This document shows, in pieces, positions 43,438 to 51,046 of a DNA stretch of 64,000 bases. The DNA is from CAJXSN01 sp947492235. GTDB lineage: Bacteria > Pseudomonadota > Alphaproteobacteria > Sphingomonadales > Sphingomonadaceae. A model generated the notes under the pieces. The model made no database searches. It was given only the letters and a program-made list of their open reading frames with translations, and was not told where the DNA came from. The number at the start of each line of letters is the position of its first letter. The first letter of the stretch is position 1. The position numbers and the translations under genes were made by a program. The stretch is from positions 62,001 to 126,000 of the forward strand of contig NZ_CP170453.1 of NCBI RefSeq assembly GCF_042492175.1, given 5' to 3'.

Positions 43438-44628
43438 ATGAAGCGCGTTCTCTCGCTTTGCACGCTCTATCCCAATGCCGCTCGCCCGCGCTTCGGGACA
43501 TTCGTCGCGCGGTCTCTCGAGGCTTTGGCAGCGCACGGCGATTGGGATGTGACCGTGATCAATCCCATTGGCGTGCCTCCTGTCCTGTTCGGCGAATATA
43601 CCGCGCTGGCCGATGCTGCTGTCGACGGGGATGAGCACGGCGTCCATGTGCGCCGCCCCACTTTCACGCTTCTGCCCAAGATCGGCGGGAGATTGAACCC
43701 GTCCATGATCGCGCGGTCCGTCTTGCCTCTGGCAAAGCGCCTGCATGCCGAGCGGCCCTTCGATATTGTCGATGCGCAGTTCTTTTATCCGGACGGGCCT
43801 GCTGCAGCGACCATCGCCGAGGCACTCGGGCTGCCCCTGTCGATCAAGGCGCGCGGGGCGGACATCCATTTCTGGGGCGCAAAACCCTATGCCAATCGCG
43901 CGATGCGCAGCGCGAGTGCGCAGGCGGGCGGGCTGCTCGCTGTTTGCGAAGCGCTTGCGGACGACATGGCGGGCATCGGCCTCCCGCTTGAAAAGATCAC
44001 CATCCACTACACGGGGCTCGACCGCGACAAGTTTCGCCCGCTCAATCACACCAAACTGCGCGACAGGCTTTCGGATGAATTGGGCCTACCCCTGTCAGGC
44101 GATGCGCCCATTCTCGCCACCGTGGGCGCGTTGATCCAGCGCAAGGGGCAAGTGTTTGTGATCGAAGCACTGGCCTCTATTCCCGATGCGCAATTGCTGC
44201 TGGTGGGCAAGGGAGAGGATGAGGCTTCCCTGCGCGCTCTGGCGAAGGAACACGGCGTCGCCGACCGCGTCCATTTCCTCGGCCTGCTCGATCACGATCT
44301 CCTGCCGCTGGTTCTCTCGGCGGCCAACATCATGGTCCTGCCCTCGGCCAGCGAGGGGCTCGCCAATGCCTGGGTCGAGGCGCTGGCCTGCGGAACGCCG
44401 CTGGTCATCACCGATGCTGGCGGCGCACGCGAGCTGGTGACGGAAAAAGCGGCGGGCAGAATTGTCGAGCGCAACGCCGGGGCGATAGCATCAGCTATCC
44501 GCGCCGTTCTGGCCGATCCGCCGGACAGAAACGCCACCGTCGCCATGGCCGAGCAGTTCGACTGGCGCGTGAACGGCGCGAAGCTGGGCGAATATTACGA
44601 CGTGCTGGTCGCGGCGCATAAGGCCTGA
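43438..44628 (+). CDS. Glycosyltransferase, GT4 family
   Basis: 396 residues from MKRVLSLCTLYPNAARPRFG. A GTG at 43423 overlapping the regulator's stop is the alternative. GT-B fold marks are ATVGALIQRKGQVFVIEAL and the EX7E motif in EGLANAWVEAL, followed by GTPLVITDAGGARELV. Such enzymes move a sugar from a nucleotide donor to a lipid or polysaccharide. No other polysaccharide gene is nearby, so the acceptor is unknown. Confidence 0.88.
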   Translation: MKRVLSLCTLYPNAARPRFGTFVARSLEALAAHGDWDVTVINPIGVPPVLFGEYTALADAAVDGDEHGVHVRRPTFTLLPKIGGRLNPSMIARSVLPLAKRLHAERPFDIVDAQFFYPDGPAAATIAEALGLPLSIKARGADIHFWGAKPYANRAMRSASAQAGGLLAVCEALADDMAGIGLPLEKITIHYTGLDRDKFRPLNHTKLRDRLSDELGLPLSGDAPILATVGALIQRKGQVFVIEALASIPDAQLLLVGKGEDEASLRALAKEHGVADRVHFLGLLDHDLLPLVLSAANIMVLPSASEGLANAWVEALACGTPLVITDAGGARELVTEKAAGRIVERNAGAIASAIRAVLADPPDRNATVAMAEQFDWRVNGAKLGEYYDVLVAAHKA

Positions 44629-44663
44629 TCTAATGGGTCTAACCGACCGGGCCTGATCGCTGC

Positions 44664-45647
44664 CTAGGCGGTTTCGCCCCGCGCAATCTTCTCCTGCCGG
44701 TCGGCCTCGGTTTCCTGCGGCACGAAGCTGTCGCTCGACACACCCAGCCAGATCAGGATCGGCGCGGCCATATAGACCGAGCTGTAGGTCCCGACGAAGA
44801 GGCCCAGCACAATCGCCGCGACCAGTCCGAACAGGCTGGCAGGGCCGAAGAACAGCAACGGCAGCAAGGCCACCAGCAGCGTCAGCGAGGTCATCACCGT
44901 GCGCGCCAGCGTCTCATTCACCGACAGATCGAGCAGTTCGGGCATCGGCATCTTGCGGAACTTTTTCAGGTTCTCGCGGATGCGGTCATACACCACGATC
45001 GTGTCGTTCAGCGAATAACCGATGATCGCCAGAATCGCAGCGATGATCTGCAGGCTGAATTCCATCTGGAACAGCGCAAACATGCCCAGCGCCAGCGAAA
45101 CGTCATGCGCCAGAGCGAACAGCGCCCCGACCCCGAATTGCCATTCGAACCGGATCCAGATGTAGAGCGCAATCGCCACCATTGCCGCGAGCAAAGCCCA
45201 GACAGCGGCCGAGCGGAACTCACCCGAAACCTTGCCCGATACCGAGTCCACCCCGTCGATCCGCACCTGCGGGTGATCCTCTTTCAGCGTATCGGTGATG
45301 TCCCGAGTCAACCGGTCGGCAAACTCCTTGTCGCCCTCGGCCTCGGGCGGCAGCTTCACGCGGATCGAGACCTCGTTCTCTGCTCCAAAGCGCTGGACCA
45401 CGGGATCGCCAACATTTTTGATCGAGGTCAATGACTCGCGGATTTCGGGGATCGGCGCAGAAGCCTCGCCCACGAAGGTCGCACGGATTTCCTGACCGCC
45501 GGCAAAATCGACCCCGTAATTGAGGCCCTTGGTCAGCACGAGGCCCCAGCTCGCGGCCATCAGCAGCAGGCTGACGACGTAGAACGGTATCCGCCATTTC
45601 AGGAATTTGATGTTGGTGTCGTCAGGGACGAGTTTGAGAAGTTTCAT
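44664..45647 (-). CDS. secF: Protein translocase subunit SecF
   Basis: 327 residues with six membrane helices and the SecDF signature near the N-terminus (GVDFAGGQEIRATF). It uses the proton-motive force with SecD to help pull exported proteins across the inner membrane. It starts 13 bases after secD. The ALVALLPLLFFGPA segment lies in the helical bundle. Confidence 0.95.
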   Translation of the reverse strand: MKLLKLVPDDTNIKFLKWRIPFYVVSLLLMAASWGLVLTKGLNYGVDFAGGQEIRATFVGEASAPIPEIRESLTSIKNVGDPVVQRFGAENEVSIRVKLPPEAEGDKEFADRLTRDITDTLKEDHPQVRIDGVDSVSGKVSGEFRSAAVWALLAAMVAIALYIWIRFEWQFGVGALFALAHDVSLALGMFALFQMEFSLQIIAAILAIIGYSLNDTIVVYDRIRENLKKFRKMPMPELLDLSVNETLARTVMTSLTLLVALLPLLFFGPASLFGLVAAIVLGLFVGTYSSVYMAAPILIWLGVSSDSFVPQETEADRQEKIARGETA

Positions 45648-45660
45648 CGCGCGCGTTCCC

Positions 45661-47259
45661 TTAAATATACAGCTCTGACGGACGCTTGGCCCGCAGCCAT
45701 CCGGCCACCCACATCCGCGTCAGCACCACGGCGGTGAACACGCTGGTGAACAGGCCGATGATCAGAACGACAGCAAAGCCGCGAATCGGACCGGAGCCGA
45801 ACAGGAACAGCAGCACGCCGGCAATGAAGTTGGTGATGTTGGCATCATAAATCGCCCGGCTGGCTTCTTTATAGCCGTTCTCGACTGCCGCCACGACCCG
45901 CCTGCCACGTCTGCGCTCCTCGCGGATACGCTCGTTGATCAGCACATTGGCATCCACCGCCGCGCCGATTGTCAGCACGAACCCGGCGATCCCCGGCAGG
46001 GTCAGCGTCGTATTCAGCACGGCCATGATTCCGAGGATCATCAATACGTTAAAGATCAAAGCTATGGTCGCGTAGACCCCGAAACGGCCATAGGTCAGCA
46101 TCATTAGGCCGATCACCAGCGCCGAGCCCAGCGCCATGGCCAGCATGCCGCGCCGGATCGAGTCCGCACCCAGATCGGGGCCGACCGTCCGCTCCTCGAC
46201 CACGGCCAAGTCCACCGGCAACGCGCCAGAGCGCAGCGAGATCGACAGGGCATTGGCGCTTTCGGCCGTGAAACTGCCTGAGATTTGCGCGCTACCACCC
46301 AGAATTGGTTCATTAATATTGGGCGCAGACAAGACTTCGCCATCGAGAATAATCGCGAATGGCTTGTTCACATTCTGCGTCGTGAGCTGGGCGAAGCGCT
46401 GCCCTCCCTGCTGGTCGAATGTGATGTTCACGACATTCTGCTGGTTCTGGGAATCGATGCCCGCCTGCGCATTGATCAGATTGTCGCCCTGAATCCCGCC
46501 AAGCCGCCGCACAGCAATGGACGTGCCCTGCTGCGGAGTGCCCTCGGCAAACGGGAAAATCTGACTGCCGGGAGGCGCAATGCCCTGTTCGATATCGGTC
46601 GGCAGCGCCGACTGGTCGACCAGCTTGAACTCCAGTTTTGCCGTCTGGCCCAACAAGTCCTTCAGCTGATCGGGATCCTGCAGACCGGGCACCTGCACCA
46701 CGATGCGGGTATCGCCCTGCCGAATGATTGTCGGCTCGCGCGTGCCCAGCTCGTCGATACGCTTGCGAACCACCTCGGTGGCGCTGTCCATCGCCTGCGT
46801 AATCGCCGTTTCCAGCCCGGCGGCGGTTTGCGTCAGCACCATGCGGGAGGAATCGACGACCGTCAGTTCCCATTCCTGCACCAGCCCATCGCCATTCATC
46901 AGCGGGGTGAGCAATTCGCGGGCACGGTCGATATCGCTGCTGTTCTCCAGCATGAACGACAGCTGCCCCTCGCCCGTCGAGACATCGCCGATACGGATAC
47001 GCGGCTCGGCATCGCGCAGCACGCCGCGCACGCCCTCTTCCATATTCTCCAGCCGCTGGGCCGCCACCTGATCGGGCTCGGCCTCAAGCAGGATGTGGCT
47101 CCCGCCGGCGAGGTCCAGGCCCAGATTGACAGTCGGGTTCGGCAGTGCCTCGGGCCACGTAACACCGGTGGACGACAGCACGGAAGGCATAGCCGCGAGG
47201 CAACACAGCGCGGTGATGCCCCACAGCCAGATCTTCTTCCAACGCGGAAATTCGAGCAT
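45661..47259 (-). CDS. secD: Protein translocase subunit SecD
   Basis: 532 residues. After one N-terminal helix the signature NLGLDLAGGSHILLEAEP is present. A large periplasmic P1 region follows (ENMEEGVRGVLRDAEP and beyond), then five helices with TLTLPGIAGFVLTIGAAVDA. Acidic residues needed for proton flow are in the last part. It lies between yajC and secF, the usual order. Confidence 0.95.
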   Translation of the reverse strand: MLEFPRWKKIWLWGITALCCLAAMPSVLSSTGVTWPEALPNPTVNLGLDLAGGSHILLEAEPDQVAAQRLENMEEGVRGVLRDAEPRIRIGDVSTGEGQLSFMLENSSDIDRARELLTPLMNGDGLVQEWELTVVDSSRMVLTQTAAGLETAITQAMDSATEVVRKRIDELGTREPTIIRQGDTRIVVQVPGLQDPDQLKDLLGQTAKLEFKLVDQSALPTDIEQGIAPPGSQIFPFAEGTPQQGTSIAVRRLGGIQGDNLINAQAGIDSQNQQNVVNITFDQQGGQRFAQLTTQNVNKPFAIILDGEVLSAPNINEPILGGSAQISGSFTAESANALSISLRSGALPVDLAVVEERTVGPDLGADSIRRGMLAMALGSALVIGLMMLTYGRFGVYATIALIFNVLMILGIMAVLNTTLTLPGIAGFVLTIGAAVDANVLINERIREERRRGRRVVAAVENGYKEASRAIYDANITNFIAGVLLFLFGSGPIRGFAVVLIIGLFTSVFTAVVLTRMWVAGWLRAKRPSELYI

Positions 47260-47276
47260 TGTGTTCTAAGCCCCGA

Positions 47277-47600
47277 TCAATCGTTCGCAGGCTTGGCACC
47301 CGCTGGCGGGATCACATCGCCAATCGTTGCCTTCACCGCTTTGACGCGGGTGCCGCCGCCGAGATCGATATCGGCGTAATCATCGTCCACTTTGACGACC
47401 TTGCCGACCAGCCCGCCTGCGGTGACGACCTGATCGCCTTTCTTGATGCCGGCGACCTTGGCCTGATGCTCCTTCTGCCGCTTCATTTGCGGGCGGATGA
47501 TCAGGAACCAGAAGATCAGGCCCATGCCGATAAGCGGCAGAAACTGGACCCATGCAGGCGGCGCTTCAGCGCTGGCCGCGGCGGCGAGAATATCGAGCAT
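47277..47600 (-). CDS. yajC: Preprotein translocase accessory protein YajC
   Basis: 107 residues: one membrane helix (FLPLIGMGLIFWFLIIRPQ), then the basic KRQKEHQAKVAGIKKGD and a beta-rich cytoplasmic domain (VVTAGGLVGKVVKVDDDY). YajC binds SecDF. It is the first gene of yajC-secD-secF, 17 bases before secD. Confidence 0.95.
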   Translation of the reverse strand: MLDILAAAASAEAPPAWVQFLPLIGMGLIFWFLIIRPQMKRQKEHQAKVAGIKKGDQVVTAGGLVGKVVKVDDDYADIDLGGGTRVKAVKATIGDVIPPAGAKPAND

Positions 47601-47671
47601 GAAATTGGTATCCGGTACCGGTTGTTATGACGCGTATCTCGGGCGCGTCCTGACGACAATCGTCGCCTAGT

Positions 47672-47734
47672 GCACCCTTTCGCCGCGCGCCTAGCAAGAT
47701 TGCCATGGCGGGGCAATGAATTGCGAAAGGGTGC
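47672..47734. repeat. Perfect 12-base inverted repeat upstream of yajC
   Basis: GCACCCTTTCGC (47672-47683) and GCGAAAGGGTGC (47723-47734) are exact inverted complements with 39 bases between them. It lies in the 220-base gap between yajC and tRNA-Pro. It could be a regulator site or part of a larger hairpin; nothing identifies it further. Confidence 0.5.
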
Positions 47735-47821
47735 CGGCAAGCCAACACCGCCGTGTTCACGCAGCGCGAAGGATACTTGCCACCGGAATGGCACAACCCT
47801 ATAGGCGCGCCTTCCACTGAT

Positions 47822-47898
47822 CGGGACGTAGCGCAGTCTGGTAGCGCACCACACTGGGGGTGTGGGGGTCGTAGGTTCGAATCCTATCGTCCCGACCA
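47822..47898 (+). tRNA. tRNA-Pro (anticodon GGG)
   Basis: 77 bases with acceptor stem CGGGACG/CGTCCCG, discriminator A and encoded CCA. The anticodon arm is CCACA-CTGGGGG-TGTGG, giving GGG. The D-arm GCGCAGTCTGGTAGCGC and T-loop TTCGAAT are normal. The 5' C is typical of tRNA-Pro. Confidence 0.95.
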
Positions 47899-48284
47899 GT
47901 GGACTTTCCTCACATCGCCATTTGCCATGGAAACGCACGCTTTTGCGGGGCCGAGAGCGCGCGCCAGGCACGATTCTGCATATCCTGACATTTCGTTGAC
48001 GGACGAGAAAATACCGGGTCGAAACGTACGCAATCCCCCTGACCGCGCTGTTTACAACGTTATACACTTGGCATCATGGCGGCAAAACATCGGCTCGGAG
48101 CCGCCGCAAGACGGTCGATATGAAATCCTAGAAATGTCGTTATTATAGAGCTTTATACGGCCTTTCTCGAACTAATCGAGAACGACGTCACCACGCCATT
48201 TCAGCCTTTGTGAACACAAGATAACGAGCCTTTGAAGGCCATGTTGAAACGGATGTTAACGAATTAGGCCCATCAGGCTGCGTC
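47899..48284 (+). promoter_or_regulatory. Promoter region of the DUF11 surface-protein cluster
   Basis: 386 bases without a gene and less GC-rich than its surroundings. An inverted repeat TTCTCGA-ACTAA-TCGAGAA at 48164-48182 may be an operator. The AT-rich block at 48138-48157 (CGTTATTATAGAGCTTTATA) offers -10-like sequences, but I cannot pair one with a convincing -35. The first gene of the cluster starts at 48285. Confidence 0.45.
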
Positions 48285-49271
48285 ATGACACGTAGCAACA
48301 CCAGAAGCGTATTGTTGGCAGCCTCTGCCGGCCTTACCGCCATCGCCCTGCCCTCCGCCGCAATGGCCGAGGGCGTCCCTGCAGGTACACCGATCGATAA
48401 CACCGCCGAGGCGACCTATACGATTGGTGGAGCGACCGAAACGGTCCCTTCGAACAAGGTTACGGTCAAGGTCGACGAGATCCTTGATGTCGCCGTCCAG
48501 TCGCTGGACGCCGGTGAAGTCGTACTTACAGCCGCAGGCGCGGTTCTCACATTTCAAGTCAACAATACGGGCAACGGCCCCGAAGCATACAATATCGATG
48601 TCGATCCCGCTCTGACCGGAGACGACTTCGACCCCGCAATCGTGAAGTTCGCTTATGACAGCAACGGCAATGGCGTTTACGACGAGGGCGTAGACATCGT
48701 GATCCCGGCTGGCGGCAGCACGCCGGAAATCGCAGCCGACGGCTCGCTGCGCATGTTTGTTATTACCGAGTTTGATGGCGCGGCACCGGGCAATGGCGAT
48801 ACCGCCGATGTCCGCCTGACAGCCACGGCTGTGACCGGCAGCGGTACGCCGGGTACGGTGTTTGCCGGTCAGGGTGTCGACGGCGTCGATGCGGTCGTCG
48901 GTCTGACGACCGCGATTGACGACGATATCGGCACGCTGATTGCCCAGGTCAGCGCTGTAACGCTGACCAAGAGCGCGACCGTGCTCGATCCTTTCGGCGG
49001 CAGTCAGACCATTCCCGGCTCGATCGTCACCTACCGTCTGATCGCACGCGTATCGGGCTCCGGCTCGGTCGACGGGCTGGTCGTGAACGATCCGATCCCG
49101 GTCAACACCACCTACATCCCCAGCACCACGCGGGTCGGCGGCGTACGCCTGACCGATGCCGCAGACGGGGACGCAGTCACCGCAGACGGCACACAGGTCA
49201 ATGTCGACCTCGGCACGGTGGCCGGTGGCACCAGCACCATCATCACCTTCAAAGTCAAGATTGACGAATGA
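48285..49271 (+). CDS. Exported DUF11-type surface protein A
   Basis: 328 residues. A signal peptide (LLAASAGLTAIALPSAAMA) is followed by an N-terminal module with the pattern NTAEATYTIGGATETVPSNK. A calcium-type loop DSNGNGVYDEG lies near residue 126. A C-terminal DUF11-like Ig domain reads GSIVTYRLIARVSGSGSVDG, then DPIPVNTTYIPSTTRVGG. DUF11 modules build stalks or surface layers. The protein ends without a sorting signal or membrane anchor. It is the first of five similar plus-strand genes, 23 bases before the next. Confidence 0.82.
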   Translation: MTRSNTRSVLLAASAGLTAIALPSAAMAEGVPAGTPIDNTAEATYTIGGATETVPSNKVTVKVDEILDVAVQSLDAGEVVLTAAGAVLTFQVNNTGNGPEAYNIDVDPALTGDDFDPAIVKFAYDSNGNGVYDEGVDIVIPAGGSTPEIAADGSLRMFVITEFDGAAPGNGDTADVRLTATAVTGSGTPGTVFAGQGVDGVDAVVGLTTAIDDDIGTLIAQVSAVTLTKSATVLDPFGGSQTIPGSIVTYRLIARVSGSGSVDGLVVNDPIPVNTTYIPSTTRVGGVRLTDAADGDAVTADGTQVNVDLGTVAGGTSTIITFKVKIDE

Positions 49272-49294
49272 TCTTTCGGACGAGGAAAAACCCC

Positions 49295-49750
49295 ATGAAT
49301 ATCAGAAGTATCATCGCCGCTCTTGCAATCTCGTCGATGGCCGTTCCGGCCGCCGCGCAGGACAAGCCGATCGAACTGACCAGCGCCATCCAGCTGGTGA
49401 GCCAAAGCGATGGTGGCGAGAAACTGGTCGATCCGGCCAGTATCGTGCCGGGCGACGTGCTGGAGTTTCAGACCAACTACAGCAACCGCACGGGCGCCAC
49501 GATCAGCGACTTCACGGTCGTCAGCCCCGTCCCCCAGCACGTTACGTTGACGCCGGCTTCGGCTGCTTCGCTGGAAGTGTCGGTGGATGGCGGAACCGTG
49601 TGGGGCCCGCTGGCAAGCCTGACGATCACTGCTGAAGACCAGACCTCGCGTCCGGCAACGGCAGAGGATGTCACGCATCTGCGCTGGGTCGTCGCCCAGA
49701 TGGCCCCCAAGGCCGAAGGCGTCGTCAGCTACCGCGCGACCGTCAAGTAA
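49295..49750 (+). CDS. Small exported DUF11-like protein B
   Basis: 151 residues from MNIRSIIAALAISSMAVPAAAQ, a complete signal peptide. The mature protein is one Ig-like unit (VPGDVLEFQTNYSNRTGATI, then SPVPQHVTLTPASA) and ends RWVVAQMAPKAEGVVSYRATVK. It is a single-domain version of the repeats in its neighbours. The frame opens nine codons earlier, but the signal peptide and GAGGAAAAA before the ATG fix the start. Confidence 0.8.
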   Translation: MNIRSIIAALAISSMAVPAAAQDKPIELTSAIQLVSQSDGGEKLVDPASIVPGDVLEFQTNYSNRTGATISDFTVVSPVPQHVTLTPASAASLEVSVDGGTVWGPLASLTITAEDQTSRPATAEDVTHLRWVVAQMAPKAEGVVSYRATVK

Positions 49751-49873
49751 ATTTCAAAGTTTCCCGGGGGCGAAGACCAGCGTCCCCGCGAAAACCGCCC
49801 TTCAGGCGTCAACCAAAACCGGCCGTTGCCCTTCGGGAACGCGGACCGTCCGAACGCATAACGGAGACCACCA

Positions 49874-50962
49874 ATGACCAGAACTTTTGCCCATGGCAGC
49901 GCTCTGGGTGTCGTACTCGGCACCCTGGCTCTCGCCACCCCGGCCATGGCTGCCCCTGTCGGCACCCAGGTCGGCGAGACGATCCTCAACGAAGTAACCG
50001 TGAACTACAACATCGGCAGCGGCCCTGACGCCGTGGCTCAGGATCCTGTGGAAGCACAGGACGAGGTCGCAGTTGACCGCAAGATCAACCTGACCGTGGC
50101 TCGTACCGACAACACCGGCACCCAGGTTACGCCGGGCGAAACCGGCGCGGCTGTCACCTATGTCGTGACCAATGAATCGAACGACGCGGTTGATTTCCAG
50201 CTTGACGCCACAAACGTCGCAACCGGCACCGCATCCGAACTGGACGGCACCGCGAGCGACAATTTCGACGCAACGGGCGGCTTCACCTATTACCTCGACA
50301 ACCCCTCTGCCGGTACGCCGGGCGTGTTCGACGCCAGCGACACGGTGATTACGCATATCGATGCGCTGCCTTCCGGCGACTCGGCCATCATCCACGTTGT
50401 TTCCAACATCGAGGGTGGTCTGAGCACCGATGACCGCGCAGCCATCACGCTGAGCGCGATTGCCCGCGTTGATGACGGCACGACCGCGCTGGGTGGCTCG
50501 TTCACTGTGGCGACCGCCAACTCGGCCGATCCGCTTACCGTGGACACCGTGTTTGCCGACACCGATGCCGACGGCCAGATCGCCAATGACGGCGCTGCCT
50601 TCGACACGGACGATTATGTCGTGCTGGCAGCAGGCCTCACCGCGACCAAGTCGAGTGCAGTCGTTGTCGGTGCCTTTGGCGGCGATAACAGCGGCACCTA
50701 TCTGCCGGGCGCAACGATGGAATATTGCATTCTGGTAGCCAACGTCGCCGGAAGCGCGACGGCCACCAATGTGACCATCTCCGATACGCTGCCTGCCGAG
50801 GTGACCTATGTCCCCGCATTCGGTGTGCGCGTCGGCGGCGCTGATTGCGCCACCCCGGGCGGCACCGCCGGTACTTTCAGCGGCGGCGTGGTGTCCGGCA
50901 CCATCGGCTCGCTCGCTGGCGGTGAGCAGCAGTCGCTCATCTTCCGCGCTACCATCAACTAA
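49874..50962 (+). CDS. Exported DUF11-type surface protein C
   Basis: 362 residues: signal peptide (GVVLGTLALATPAMA), the same N-terminal module as protein A (ILNEVTVNYNIGSG), and a central Ig-like part (GAAVTYVVTNESNDAVDF). A calcium-type DTDADGQIANDG loop lies near residue 235. The DUF11 domain is ATMEYCILVANVAGSATATN. Two cysteines could form a disulfide in the last domain. A 123-base gap precedes it with GGAG before the ATG. Confidence 0.82.
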   Translation: MTRTFAHGSALGVVLGTLALATPAMAAPVGTQVGETILNEVTVNYNIGSGPDAVAQDPVEAQDEVAVDRKINLTVARTDNTGTQVTPGETGAAVTYVVTNESNDAVDFQLDATNVATGTASELDGTASDNFDATGGFTYYLDNPSAGTPGVFDASDTVITHIDALPSGDSAIIHVVSNIEGGLSTDDRAAITLSAIARVDDGTTALGGSFTVATANSADPLTVDTVFADTDADGQIANDGAAFDTDDYVVLAAGLTATKSSAVVVGAFGGDNSGTYLPGATMEYCILVANVAGSATATNVTISDTLPAEVTYVPAFGVRVGGADCATPGGTAGTFSGGVVSGTIGSLAGGEQQSLIFRATIN

Positions 50963-50979
50963 GCAGGAAAACGGTTGGG

Positions 50980-51001
50980 GGGCGCCTGACATCGGGCGCC
51001 C
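50980..51001 (+). other. Intercistronic hairpin between surface genes C and D
   Basis: GGGCGCC-TGACATCG-GGCGCCC is a perfect seven-pair GC stem in the 84-base gap after gene C, with no T-run. It could stabilise the upstream mRNA or lower readthrough into the very long gene D. It is not a classical terminator. Confidence 0.5.
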
Positions 51002-51046
51002 TCCCTCCGGCTTACAGCAAAAGAAACTGAAGCCAGAGCATACACC

